Source: UBA7985 sp002711265
GTDB lineage: Bacteria; Pseudomonadota; Alphaproteobacteria; UBA7985
Assembly: GCA_965660945.1 (NCBI GenBank)
Contig: CBFIBS010000001.1
Span: 1 to 64,000 of the forward strand
Direction of reading: 5' to 3'
Length of the DNA: 64,000 bases
Shown piece by piece: positions 43,027 to 52,064 of the stretch. The translations under genes and the position numbers were made by a program. The notes under the pieces are model-generated. The model worked only from the letters and a program-made list of their open reading frames with translations. It made no database searches and had not been told where the DNA came from. The first letter of the stretch is position 1. Every line of letters starts with the position of its first letter.

Positions 43027-44475
43027 ATGAGCCAGACCATCACCTTTTTCCTTGGCGGTGAAGAGCTAAGGGTGCAGGGGGTTTCACCGGCAACCACGCT
43101 GCTGGATTTCCTGCGTGAGCATCGCGGACGCACGGGAACCAAGGAAGGCTGCAACGAGGGCGATTGTGGCGCCTGTACCGTGCTGCTGGCCCATGTCGAA
43201 GGCCCGGAAAACGACCTTGTCTATCGAGCGGTCAACGCCTGCATCACGCTGCTGCCTGCGGTTCACGGACATTGGGTCGTGTCGGTTGAAGACCTTGGAC
43301 AGGCGCCGGACCGCCTGCACCCCGTGCAGGATGCCATGGTCAGACGTCACGGCTCGCAGTGCGGGTTCTGCACCCCCGGCTTTGTCATGTCGCTGGCCGC
43401 CATGCACCTCGATGGTGCGCCGGTCGAGCAGGCCGAGACCTACATCGCCGGCAACCTCTGCCGCTGCACGGGCTATGGGCCGATCCTCGCAGCCGCTGGC
43501 GATAGCGTTGCCGCGCCGGAAGACCCGGCCTTCAGCGCCAAGGTCCACGCCGCCAAGGACTGGCTGATCGCCCGGCGCGCCGACGACGACGGCCTGTTCT
43601 ACGAGCACGGGGACGAACGCTACGACGCGCCTGTGACCCTCGACGCCCTGCTGCGCCTGCGCCAGGACCACCCCGGGGCGACCATTGTCGCCGGGACCAC
43701 CGAGCTGGGGCTGTGGCTGAACAAGGACCTGCAGGATTTCCCGCACCTGATCTCACCCACCCGTGTAAGCACGCTGACCGCCGTCGACTTCCGGTCCGAC
43801 GGCACGCTGGTGATCGGCGGAGCGGCGACCTATGAACAGGCGTGGCCCAAGCTGAGCCAGGTCATCCCGGAGGGACAGGACTGGTTCGAGCGCTTTGCCT
43901 CGATGCAAATCCGGCAACAGGCCACCATCGGCGGCAATATCGTCAACGCCAGCCCGATCGGTGACGGACCACCGCTGTTCCTCGCGCTCAACGCCGAAGT
44001 CGAGCTTGCCTCGACCCGTGGCAGCCGCGTGGTGCCGCTCGCAGCCTTCTTCACCGGCTACAAGCAGACCGAGCTGGCGAGTGACGAAGTGCTGACTTCG
44101 ATCCTGATCCCGCGCCGGCCAGAGAACCTTCAATTCGCCGCGCTCAAGGTGTCCAAGCGCCGGGATCAGGACATCAGCGCCGTCATGGCGGTCTTTGCCT
44201 GGCAGGCCGATGGCGAGCAGCTGACCGGCGTCCGTCTGGGCTTCGGCGGGATGGACGCCACCCCGCAACTGGCCGGGAACACGCAAGCCGTGCTCGAGGG
44301 CAAGGCGCTGACCCCGGCGCTGATCGACGAGGCCGTCGACACGCTGGCCAGCGATTTCAGTCCCATCGACGACCTGCGCGCCTCGGCTTGGTACCGGATG
44401 GAGGTCAGCCGCAATCTGCTCCGCACTGAGCTGGAACAGACCCTCGCAAGCAGGGGGGAGGCCGCCGCCGCATGA
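43027..44475 (+). CDS. xdhA: Xanthine dehydrogenase small subunit (2Fe-2S/FAD)
   Basis: The 482-residue subunit has a ferredoxin-type 2Fe-2S domain (GCNEGDCGACTVLL) and a helical 2Fe-2S domain (GSQCGFCTPGFVMSL and NLCRCTGYGPI). An FAD domain from about residue 195 follows, with TIVAGTTELGLWLNK and ATIGGNIVNASPIGDGPP. With XdhB it oxidises hypoxanthine and xanthine to urate, passing electrons to NAD+. The long frame starts inside uraH, so I use the ATG at 43027, where the protein begins MSQTITFFLGGEELRVQG. It overlaps xdhB by four bases. Confidence 0.96.
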   Translation: MSQTITFFLGGEELRVQGVSPATTLLDFLREHRGRTGTKEGCNEGDCGACTVLLAHVEGPENDLVYRAVNACITLLPAVHGHWVVSVEDLGQAPDRLHPVQDAMVRRHGSQCGFCTPGFVMSLAAMHLDGAPVEQAETYIAGNLCRCTGYGPILAAAGDSVAAPEDPAFSAKVHAAKDWLIARRADDDGLFYEHGDERYDAPVTLDALLRLRQDHPGATIVAGTTELGLWLNKDLQDFPHLISPTRVSTLTAVDFRSDGTLVIGGAATYEQAWPKLSQVIPEGQDWFERFASMQIRQQATIGGNIVNASPIGDGPPLFLALNAEVELASTRGSRVVPLAAFFTGYKQTELASDEVLTSILIPRRPENLQFAALKVSKRRDQDISAVMAVFAWQADGEQLTGVRLGFGGMDATPQLAGNTQAVLEGKALTPALIDEAVDTLASDFSPIDDLRASAWYRMEVSRNLLRTELEQTLASRGEAAAA

Positions 44476-46790
44476 GCCAGCCGCCGCTGAGCACGCGTGA
44501 AGTCAACCGCCCGCGCCCCCACGATAGCGGCCCGCAGCATGTCGCGGGCTCTGCGCTCTACGTTGATGATATTCAGGCCCCGGCTGGCACGCTCCACGCC
44601 TGTTTTGGCCTTGCACCCGTGGGTCGTGCAAAGATCACAGCGCTGGACCTCGATGCGGTCCACGCCGCGCCGGGCGTGGTTGACGTGATCACCGCTGGCG
44701 ATATCCCCGGGGAGAACAATGCCGGTCCGGTGATCCATGATGAACCGCTGCTGGCCGAGAACGAGATCCTGTTCCCCGGGCAGGCGCTGTTCTGCGTGCT
44801 CGCAGAAACCCGGATCGAGGCTCGCAAAGCTGCGCGCCTGTTCAAGCTGGAAAGCGAAGAGCTGCCCGCCCTGACCACGGTCGATGACGCAGTCGATGCC
44901 GACTCTTTCCTGCACGATCCCATGGTGTTCAAGCGCGGCGACGCGACCGCAGCGATCGAAGGCGCGGATGATCGGCGCAGCGGCCGGTTCTACATTGGTG
45001 GGCAGGAGCACTTTTACCTCGAAGGACAGGGATGCCTCGCCCTGCCCGGTCTAGATGGTATCCACGTCATCTCCTCCACCCAGCACCCCTCGGAGATTCA
45101 GGACCTTGCCGCCGCTGCGCTGGGGATCAGCGCGGCTGAAATCACCATTGAAGTCCGCCGCATGGGCGGTGCTTTCGGGGGCAAGGAGACCCAGGCAGCG
45201 CCGCTCGCCGTTATCGCCGCGTTGGGGGTACAGCGCACCGGGCGCCCGGTCCGCTTCCGTCTCGATCGGGACGACGATTTCGTACTTACCGGCAAGCGCC
45301 ACGACTTCCGCATGGACTACGCCGTCGGCTTCGACCACGCCGGCCGGGTCACCGGTGTCGAAGGCACCATGGCTAGCCGCTGTGGCTATGGCCACGACCT
45401 GAGCCGGGCGATCAACGACCGCGCCATGTTCCACGCCGACAATGCCTACTTCTACCCCAGCCTTGAGCTGACCTCACTGCGTGCGAAGACGGACACGGTG
45501 TCGAACACTGCCTTCCGCGGCTTCGGTGGGCCGCAGGGCATGATGCTAGCAGAACGGGTCATGGACCAAGTCGCTGCGGCGGTGCTGCGCGACCCGCTGG
45601 ACGTGCGCCTGGCTAACCTCTACGGGGACAACGAACGCGGCATCACTCCTTACGGCATGCGGGTCGAAGACAACATCCTGCCCGAGCTGATAACCCAGCT
45701 CGCCGAAACGGCCGATTATCGTGCCCGCCGCGCCGCGATTATCGAGGCCAATGCCAACGCCGGGCGCTCCCCCATGCGCCGGGGTCTGGCGCTGACCCCG
45801 GTGCGCTTCGGTATCTCCTTCACCACCTCGTTCCTGAACCAGGCTGGTGCGCTGATCCACATCTACAAGGATGGCTCGGTGCAGCTGAACCACGGCGGTA
45901 CTGAAATGGGCCAGGGCCTCTATATCAAGGTCGCCCAAGTCGTCTCCGAAGTGCTTGGCGTCGACCTTGAGCAGGTGCAGATCACCGCCACCCGCACCGA
46001 TAAAGTGCCGAATACGTCTGCAACCGCGGCTTCATCCGGCTCCGACCTCAACGGGTGGGCGGCGAAGCTGGCAGCCCTTGAGCTGCGGGACCGGCTGACG
46101 GCATTCTGGTGCGGGAGCCAGTCCATCAAGGGCGCGCTGCGCTTCGAGGGCGGTGAGGTTCTGGCCGACGACGGACGCCGCTGGCCCTTTACGGCGGTGG
46201 TCAAGGCAGCCTACCTCGGCCGGGTGTCGCTGTCGGCAACGGGTTACTACCGCACGCCGAAGATCGACTGGGACGCCAAGACCGGACAGGGACGCCCCTT
46301 CCTCTACTTTGCCTATGGTGCTGCCGTGTCCGAAGTCGAGATCGACAGTCTGACCGGCGCAAACCGGTTGATCCGTGCCGATATCCTGCACGACGTGGGC
46401 CGGTCACTGAACCCGGCGATCGACGAAGGGCAGATCGAGGGCGGCTTCATCCAAGGCATGGGATGGCTGACCATGGAAGAGCTGGTTTACAGCGACCGGG
46501 GGCAGGTGCTGACCCACGCGCCGAGCACCTACAAGATCCCCTGCGCCAGCGACCGCCCCGACGATCTGCGCATCGCCCTGTTCGGGCAGGATAATCAGGA
46601 AGACACGATCTTCCGCTCCAAGGCCGTCGGTGAGCCGCCCTTCATGCTCGCCATATCGGTTCACTCGGCGCTGGCACACGCGGTTTCGAGCTTTGGGCCC
46701 GCCGAGCACTGGCCGGAGCTGCACGCACCGGCAACGGCCGAAGAAGTGCTGCGGGCGATCCACCGCCAACGCGCGCTCAGCACAGGCTGA
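44472..46790 (+). CDS. xdhB: Xanthine dehydrogenase large (molybdopterin) subunit
   Basis: This 772-residue subunit has the molybdenum-cofactor motifs of xanthine oxidases: GGAFGGKETQAAP near residue 235, FRGFGGPQGMM near 345, HGGTEMGQGLYIKVAQV near 475 and the active-site glutamate block VGEPPFMLAISV near 720. The size and motif order match bacterial XdhB (about 770-800). It binds the purine and transfers an oxygen from water, and works as (AB)2 with XdhA. Its ATG overlaps the xdhA stop by four bases, and xdhC begins six bases after it. Confidence 0.96.
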   Translation: MSQPPLSTREVNRPRPHDSGPQHVAGSALYVDDIQAPAGTLHACFGLAPVGRAKITALDLDAVHAAPGVVDVITAGDIPGENNAGPVIHDEPLLAENEILFPGQALFCVLAETRIEARKAARLFKLESEELPALTTVDDAVDADSFLHDPMVFKRGDATAAIEGADDRRSGRFYIGGQEHFYLEGQGCLALPGLDGIHVISSTQHPSEIQDLAAAALGISAAEITIEVRRMGGAFGGKETQAAPLAVIAALGVQRTGRPVRFRLDRDDDFVLTGKRHDFRMDYAVGFDHAGRVTGVEGTMASRCGYGHDLSRAINDRAMFHADNAYFYPSLELTSLRAKTDTVSNTAFRGFGGPQGMMLAERVMDQVAAAVLRDPLDVRLANLYGDNERGITPYGMRVEDNILPELITQLAETADYRARRAAIIEANANAGRSPMRRGLALTPVRFGISFTTSFLNQAGALIHIYKDGSVQLNHGGTEMGQGLYIKVAQVVSEVLGVDLEQVQITATRTDKVPNTSATAASSGSDLNGWAAKLAALELRDRLTAFWCGSQSIKGALRFEGGEVLADDGRRWPFTAVVKAAYLGRVSLSATGYYRTPKIDWDAKTGQGRPFLYFAYGAAVSEVEIDSLTGANRLIRADILHDVGRSLNPAIDEGQIEGGFIQGMGWLTMEELVYSDRGQVLTHAPSTYKIPCASDRPDDLRIALFGQDNQEDTIFRSKAVGEPPFMLAISVHSALAHAVSSFGPAEHWPELHAPATAEEVLRAIHRQRALSTG

Positions 46791-46796
46791 GACACT

Positions 46797-47552
46797 ATGG
46801 CGGATCTCACCGCTCAGCCCCCATCCGGGCAGGCCGAAGACTGGATCACCGTTGAAATCACCGAGGCACTGGGCAGCACCCCGCGCGACGCCGGAACCTG
46901 CATGTGGGTCAGCGAAGCCACCGTGTCGGGGACCATTGGCGGTGGGGCGCTCGAACACCGGGCCATTGCCCGCGCCCGCGACATGCTGGCGGCCGATGAG
47001 GACCGCGCGGCCATGGAACTGCCGCTGGGACCGGCGCTGAACCAGTGCTGCGGGGGCTTCGTGCGGCTGTCTCTGACCCGAGGCTACCACCCTGAGGCAC
47101 CGATCACCGGCTTTCCGCTGGTGCTCTACGGTGGTGGCCACGTCGGTCAGGCGCTGGCGCGCGCGCTTGAGCCCCTGCCCTTCAATCTCACGTGGCTGGA
47201 CGAGCGCGACAACACCCCGGCGGATCAGGCCGCGCTGGTGGAGCAGGCAGAAAGCGGCCCCGCGGGCGCCCTGCACTACGTCATGACCCACGACCACAGC
47301 CTCGATCTGGAAATCGTCTCTGCCCTGCTCCGGCGCAGCGAGGCGGAGGTTCCCTTCATCGGGATGATCGGCTCGCACACCAAGATCGCCCGCTTCCGCA
47401 GTCAGCTGCGGGGCCGTGGTTTCAGCGATGAAACACAGGCCCGCCTGATCACACCGATCGGGATCAGCGGCATTCGCGGCAAGGAGCCGGCGGTGATCGC
47501 TGCGGCTGTGGCAGCCGAGGCGCTTTTGCTGCGGTCGCGCTTCAGCGCCTGA
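46797..47552 (+). CDS. xdhC: Xanthine dehydrogenase accessory protein XdhC
   Basis: The 251-residue protein has an N-terminal XdhC domain with TIGGGALEHRAIARAR and NQCCGGFVRLSL, then a Rossmann domain with LVLYGGGHVGQALARAL and the end block FIGMIGSHTKIARFRSQLRG. XdhC binds molybdenum cofactor, adds the terminal sulfur and hands it to XdhB. It is shorter than many homologues but holds both domains. It follows xdhB by six bases and precedes guaD by 126 bases, where a weak promoter may lie (TTGACC at 47617-47622). Confidence 0.93.
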   Translation: MADLTAQPPSGQAEDWITVEITEALGSTPRDAGTCMWVSEATVSGTIGGGALEHRAIARARDMLAADEDRAAMELPLGPALNQCCGGFVRLSLTRGYHPEAPITGFPLVLYGGGHVGQALARALEPLPFNLTWLDERDNTPADQAALVEQAESGPAGALHYVMTHDHSLDLEIVSALLRRSEAEVPFIGMIGSHTKIARFRSQLRGRGFSDETQARLITPIGISGIRGKEPAVIAAAVAAEALLLRSRFSA

Positions 47553-47678
47553 GTCTTCCCGCCCGCCTGCCTTCTCGGACGCGCTCCTGTGCACGCGACC
47601 CCTGCGCAAAGCCCCCTTGACCCCCGAAGCCCAAGACTATTGATTAGGCCGTCAAGAACCAGCGCACGGACCGTGGGT

Positions 47679-48980
47679 ATGACGGCTGCATCTGTTTCGA
47701 ATTTCGTATTGCGCGCCCATCTGGTGTGGTGGGACGACGATCCTTTTTTCACCGGACAATCGGCCCGACGCAGTCTCGAAGACGGCGCGCTCGCCTGCAC
47801 TTCCGATGGCCGCATCGCGTGGGTCGGAGAAGCCAGTGCGCTCCCGACCGAATTCGCAGACTGGCCGGTGGTTGAGCGGCGCGATGGAATGGTGCTGCCG
47901 GGCTTTGTCGATGCGCACCTGCATTTCCCGCAAACCGCGATCATCGGCGCTTACGGCACCGATTTGCTGGCCTGGCTGGAAACCTACACCTTCCCCGAAG
48001 AAAGCCGGTTCGGCGACCGCGCTCATGCTGAGACCATCGCTGCGGTCTTCGCCGACGAGCTGCTTGCTGTCGGTGTAACTTCGGCCTGCGTGTTCTCCAC
48101 CATCCACCCCGTGGCGTTGGAAGCCCTCGCCGCCGCCTTCGACAAACGCGGCATGGGCCTACTGTCGGGCAAGACGGCGATGGACCGCAACGCGATCCCA
48201 GCGCTGCAGGACAGCCCGCAATCTGCCTACGACGACGCAAAGGCCCTGCTGCTCGACCTGCAGCCGCGCTACGAGCGTTTCGGCTACGTGGTGACCCCGC
48301 GCTTCGCCATCACCTCGACCGAGGCGCAGCTGGAGCTGTGCGGCGCCCTGCACGCCGAGTTCCCGGAAACCCGGATGCAAACCCATATCAACGAAAGTGC
48401 CCGCGAGATCGCCACCATCGAGGCGCTGTTTCCGGCCGACGAGTCCTATCTCGCCGTTTACGACCGCTTCGGGCTGGTCACCGACCGGTCGTTGTTTGCC
48501 CACGGCATCCATACCACCCCCGCTGAGCTCGAACGGATGGCTGACGCCGGGGCTGCTGTGGTGCACTGCCCGACCTCCAACACCTTCCTCGGATCAGGCC
48601 TGTTCAATCCCGGCGCCAATCGCGAGGCCGGGGTCGCGATCGGTCTGGGCTGTGACATCGGCGGCGGCACCGCGTTCTCACCGTTTGTGACGATGCAGGA
48701 GGCCTACAAGGTCGCCCGCTTCAGCGATCAGAGCCTGACGGCGGATGAAACCTTCTACTGGCACACGCTGGGCAATGCCCTAGTGATGAAGACGGACGCC
48801 GAGGTCGGGTCTTTCGCGGCGGGGAAATGGGCGGATTTTGTGGTGCTGGAGAGCGACGCGGACAACGCCGTGGCCAAGCTGCGGATGCAGAGGGTTCAGT
48901 CCGTCACCGATCAGCTGTTCGCCTGGCAGTTCTTTGCCCCGAAGGTGGAAACCTGGACCCGGGGCGTGCAGCGCACCTGA
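47679..48980 (+). CDS. guaD: Guanine deaminase
   Basis: The 433-residue amidohydrolase has the GuaD zinc-site pattern MVLPGFVDAHLHFPQTAIIG, then GTDLLAWLETYTFPEE, the barrel histidine MQTHINES, HGIHTTPAELERM and LGCDIGGGTAFSPF. It deaminates guanine to xanthine, feeding XdhAB. The true start is ATG 47679 (MTAASVSNFVLRAHLV), because the 30 codons before it read as non-coding. It is the last plus-strand gene of the purine cluster, convergent with the I78-type inhibitor gene. Length is typical (about 430). Confidence 0.95.
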   Translation: MTAASVSNFVLRAHLVWWDDDPFFTGQSARRSLEDGALACTSDGRIAWVGEASALPTEFADWPVVERRDGMVLPGFVDAHLHFPQTAIIGAYGTDLLAWLETYTFPEESRFGDRAHAETIAAVFADELLAVGVTSACVFSTIHPVALEALAAAFDKRGMGLLSGKTAMDRNAIPALQDSPQSAYDDAKALLLDLQPRYERFGYVVTPRFAITSTEAQLELCGALHAEFPETRMQTHINESAREIATIEALFPADESYLAVYDRFGLVTDRSLFAHGIHTTPAELERMADAGAAVVHCPTSNTFLGSGLFNPGANREAGVAIGLGCDIGGGTAFSPFVTMQEAYKVARFSDQSLTADETFYWHTLGNALVMKTDAEVGSFAAGKWADFVVLESDADNAVAKLRMQRVQSVTDQLFAWQFFAPKVETWTRGVQRT

Positions 48981-49004
48981 GCACCTGCACGGGCGACGGG
49001 AAAA

Positions 49005-49421
49005 TCAGCTGCAGTAAATCCGGGTGATGACGTCGCTGCCATCGAGGGCGATATTCATGCGATCGGGGATGTAGTCCATGGTTACGGCCTGCCCGGGACG
49101 GATCACCCGCCATTTATCGGTCGGGGAATAGAGGGCTTCGAGCGCGCTCCAGTCGTCGCCGACGAAACTGGTGTAGGCCGACGCGCCGCAGGCGTCATTC
49201 CCAACGCTGCCTTCACCTGAGCCTGCGCCGCCGTCATCCTCGCCCTTCTTCAGGTAGGGCGTTCCTTCGGCGCTGGCGCCGCTGTCGGGGGTTTGGCTGC
49301 CGTTGGTATCGCCATAGTGCGCGTCGTCATCCATCAGGCCCAGAGAGCGATAGATGGTGTCACAGGCGCTGTTCCCCAGTAGGAACGGCAGCATAGCGAT
49401 CAGGACCAGAATTCGAAGCAA
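49005..49421 (-). CDS. Peptidase-inhibitor I78-family exported protein
   Basis: The 138-residue protein has a hydrophobic leader (RILVLIAMLPFLLG) with a lipobox-like NSAC, an acidic Gly/Ser-rich linker, and an I78 domain at the end: DACGASAYTSFVGDDWSALE, KWRVIRPGQAVTMDYIPDRM and DVITRIYCS. The cysteine pair and the RPG-x-VTMDYxPDR block are the family signature. Such proteins inhibit serine proteases, probably in the periplasm. The start is TTG at 49419-49421, with CGGAGG six bases upstream; the open frame reaches 49484. It follows nuoE on the same strand but has no functional link to it. Confidence 0.78.
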   Translation of the reverse strand: MLRILVLIAMLPFLLGNSACDTIYRSLGLMDDDAHYGDTNGSQTPDSGASAEGTPYLKKGEDDGGAGSGEGSVGNDACGASAYTSFVGDDWSALEALYSPTDKWRVIRPGQAVTMDYIPDRMNIALDGSDVITRIYCS

Positions 49422-49514
49422 CGGCCACCTCCGGACAGTCGGCAGGGATCTTAGCCCTACCAATCTAACCCGGTGAAGTGGCAATAAAGAGACGCGCGGG
49501 CTGGGCGCGAAGCC

Positions 49515-50174
49515 CTAGTCAGCCGGTGCGCTGTAGTCCGGCAGCTTCTTGCCGGCGTTGACCGATGGGTCGAAGTCCTTGAGCGCCTGCGGACCGCCTT
49601 CGGGCGCTGAGGCAATCCGGCCGGTCATGTTGCCGTATTCGATCCACTTGCCCGCCGCCAGATCGTCGAGGATGCGGGTGAAGGTCGGGCCGTCGAGGTC
49701 TTCGTAGTAGTTGTCGTTGATCTGCACCATCGGTGCATTCACGCAGGCCCCGAGGCATTCAACCTCGATCAGCGTAAATTTCTTGTCGGCCGTGGTCTGT
49801 CCCAGCGTGATCCCGAGGTGGTCCTGGGCAGCGTGGGTCAGGCTGTCCGAGCCGCGCAGCCAGCACGGCGTGGTCCGGCACACCTGCACGACGTGCTCAC
49901 CGACTTCTTCGGTGTAGAACATCGAATAGAACGAAGCGACTTCGTAAACACGGATCGGCGCGCTCTCGGTCTGCTCGGCCACCCATTCGATGGCCTCCTT
50001 GGACAGCCAGCCGCCGTTTTCGCGCTGGGCAATGTCCAGCAGCGGAATGATGCCGGATGCTTTGCGGTCTTCGGGATAGCGCGCCATGATCACGGCGACA
50101 CGGTCGGTGCTCGCCTTGGAAACGCTGAAATCACCCGCCTGCGGGCTGGGGCGGCTGGTAACCTGAATAGCCAT
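49515..50174 (-). CDS. nuoE: NADH-quinone oxidoreductase subunit E
   Basis: This 219-residue subunit has the thioredoxin-like 2Fe-2S fold with ligands in CRTTPCWLRGS and CLGACVNAPMVQ (cluster N1a), preceded by VYEVASFYSMF. It carries a 60-residue C-terminal extension (NAGKKLPDYSAPAD at the end). NuoE works with NuoF in the peripheral NADH-oxidising arm of complex I. Its ATG at 50172-50174 overlaps the nuoD stop by one base; the longer frame to 50303 is rejected. No nuoF follows, so the operon is interrupted here. Confidence 0.95.
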   Translation of the reverse strand: MAIQVTSRPSPQAGDFSVSKASTDRVAVIMARYPEDRKASGIIPLLDIAQRENGGWLSKEAIEWVAEQTESAPIRVYEVASFYSMFYTEEVGEHVVQVCRTTPCWLRGSDSLTHAAQDHLGITLGQTTADKKFTLIEVECLGACVNAPMVQINDNYYEDLDGPTFTRILDDLAAGKWIEYGNMTGRIASAPEGGPQALKDFDPSVNAGKKLPDYSAPAD

Positions 50175-51352
50175 TAGCGGTCGATCTCCCCGAATACAAC
50201 GTCCATAGAGCCAAGGATGGCAACGGTGTCGGCCAGCTGGTGGCCCTTGGACAGCTCGTCCATCGCTGCGAGGTGGGCAAAGCCCGGCGCACGGATCTTG
50301 CACTTGTAGGGTTTGCTCGTCCCGTCGGAGACGAGGAACACGCCGAACTCACCCTTGGGCGCCTCGACGCAGGCGTAGACATCGCCCTCGGGCACCTTCA
50401 CGCCCTCGGTGTAGAGCTTGAAGTGATGGATCAGCGATTCCATTGACTGCTTCATGTCACCGCGGCGCGGCGGGGTGAACTTGTGGTCTTCGTTGAGCAC
50501 TTCACCGCCGGGCATCTTGTCAAGGCACTGACGGATCAGGTGCACAGACTGTTTCATCTCCTCGATCCGTAGCAGGTAGCGGTCGAAGCAGTCGCCATTC
50601 TTACCCACGGCAACGTCGAATTCGAGTTCGTCGTAGACTTCATAGGGCTGGGACTTGCGCAGGTCCCACGGCACGTTGGAGCCCCGCAGCATCGGCCCGG
50701 AAAAGCCCAGCGCCATCGCCTGCTCCGCCGTCACCACGCCGATGTCGACGGTCCGCTGGCGGAAAATCCGGTTGTTGGTCACAAGCGTCTCGATGTCATC
50801 GATAGCGGCGTCAAACTGGTCACAGAAGGCGGCGATATCGGCATCCAGACCCGCCGGCAGGTCCTGATGCACTCCGCCGGGGCGGAAGTAGGCCGCATGG
50901 AAGCGCGCGCCCGAAACCCGCTCGTAAAACTCCAGCAGCTTATCGCGCTGCTCGAAGGTCCAGAGCATGGGTGTGGTCGCGCCAACGTCCATAATGAAAG
51001 CGCCGGTGTTCAGCAGGTGGTTCAGGATGCGGGTGATCTCAGAAAACAGCACCCGGATATACTGCCCGCGTGCTGGAGACTCGATCCCGAGCAGCTTTTC
51101 GATGGCCAGTGCAAAGGCGTGCTCCTGACACATGGGGGAGACGTAGTCGAGCCGGTCGAAGTACGGCAGTGCCTGCAAGTAGGTCTTGTGCTCGATCAGC
51201 TTTTCCGTGCCCCGGTGCAGCAGACCGATGTGCGGATCGACGCGCTCGACGATTTCGCCATCCATCTCCAGCACCATGCGCAGCACGCCGTGGGCGGCGG
51301 GATGCTGGGGACCGAAATTCAGGGTCAGGGGTTTGATTTGTACTTCTGCCAT
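50174..51352 (-). CDS. nuoD: NADH-quinone oxidoreductase subunit D
   Basis: The 392-residue protein is the 49-kDa subunit of complex I: NFGPQHPAAHGVLRMVLEMDGE (quinone site His/Asp region), HIGLLHRGTEKLIEHKTY, FEQRDKLLEFYERVSGARFH and KIRAPGFAHLA at the end. It lines the quinone cavity at the junction of the peripheral and membrane arms. It is a separate gene from nuoC, as in alphaproteobacteria. It lies 27 bases downstream of nuoC and overlaps nuoE by one base. Length is normal. Confidence 0.97.
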   Translation of the reverse strand: MAEVQIKPLTLNFGPQHPAAHGVLRMVLEMDGEIVERVDPHIGLLHRGTEKLIEHKTYLQALPYFDRLDYVSPMCQEHAFALAIEKLLGIESPARGQYIRVLFSEITRILNHLLNTGAFIMDVGATTPMLWTFEQRDKLLEFYERVSGARFHAAYFRPGGVHQDLPAGLDADIAAFCDQFDAAIDDIETLVTNNRIFRQRTVDIGVVTAEQAMALGFSGPMLRGSNVPWDLRKSQPYEVYDELEFDVAVGKNGDCFDRYLLRIEEMKQSVHLIRQCLDKMPGGEVLNEDHKFTPPRRGDMKQSMESLIHHFKLYTEGVKVPEGDVYACVEAPKGEFGVFLVSDGTSKPYKCKIRAPGFAHLAAMDELSKGHQLADTVAILGSMDVVFGEIDR

Positions 51353-51379
51353 GGGCTTGCTCTATCTCTGTCCGCCGGT

Positions 51380-51988
51380 TCAGGCGGCTTCCTCTTCTTC
51401 GCTGGCTTTCTCATCGCCCGGCAGGTGCGCACCACCCGGCCCTTCCCAGGGCGAGGCGTAGTCGAAGCTGCGGAATTCCTGGGTCAGCGACACGGGCTCG
51501 TAGACCACGCGCTTGTCTTCTTCGGAGTAGCGCACCTCCGAGTAACCGGTCAGCGGGAAGTCCTTGCGCAGCGGATGCCCGGAGAAGCCATAGTCGGTGA
51601 GGATGCGGCGGAAATCGGGGTGATCGGCGAACATGATGCCGTACATGTCCCAGGTTTCACGCTCGAACCAGTTGGCGCTGGGCCAGATTTCAGTGGCCGA
51701 CGCGATTGGGGTGCGCTCGTCGATCGCCACCTTGACCCGCAGGCGCTGGTTCAGGAACGGCGAGAGCAGGATATAGACCACGTCGAACCGCTCGGGGCGC
51801 TGGGGCAGATCGATGGCGGTAACGTCTAGCAGCACGGCAAAGCGGCAACCGCTGTCGTTGCGCAGCCGGGTCAGGTCTTCGGTCAGCGTTTCGCGGGAAA
51901 GGCGGATGGTCAGCTGGTCGGCGTGAACCACCGATTCCAGCACGCGGTCGCCCAGTGCACCGGTTACAGCTTCGAGCAATTCTTCCAT
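51380..51988 (-). CDS. nuoC: NADH-quinone oxidoreductase subunit C
   Basis: The 202-residue subunit has the NuoC signature RETWDMYGIMFADHPDFRRI, followed by DYGFSGHPLRKDFPLTGYSE, and its tail ends EGPGGAHLPGDEKASEEEE. It is the 30-kDa subunit that supports NuoD in the peripheral arm. The ATG at 51986-51988 is preferred to a GTG 17 codons upstream, since homologues begin close to MEELLEAV. It sits between nuoB (76 bases upstream) and nuoD. No fusion to nuoD is seen. Confidence 0.95.
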   Translation of the reverse strand: MEELLEAVTGALGDRVLESVVHADQLTIRLSRETLTEDLTRLRNDSGCRFAVLLDVTAIDLPQRPERFDVVYILLSPFLNQRLRVKVAIDERTPIASATEIWPSANWFERETWDMYGIMFADHPDFRRILTDYGFSGHPLRKDFPLTGYSEVRYSEEDKRVVYEPVSLTQEFRSFDYASPWEGPGGAHLPGDEKASEEEEAA

Positions 51989-52064
51989 TCGGCGGAACCT
52001 TCTTGAACCTTCTTCGCCGCGCCGGAAGGCCGCCTTCACAGGGCCTCAGCGCGGTCCTTCGAGC

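Noticed and set aside
46404..47609. 401-residue minus-strand open frame opposite xdhB/xdhC
   Set aside because: It is an antisense shadow of two genes with clear motifs; its sequence is Arg/Gln/Gly-rich without any domain.
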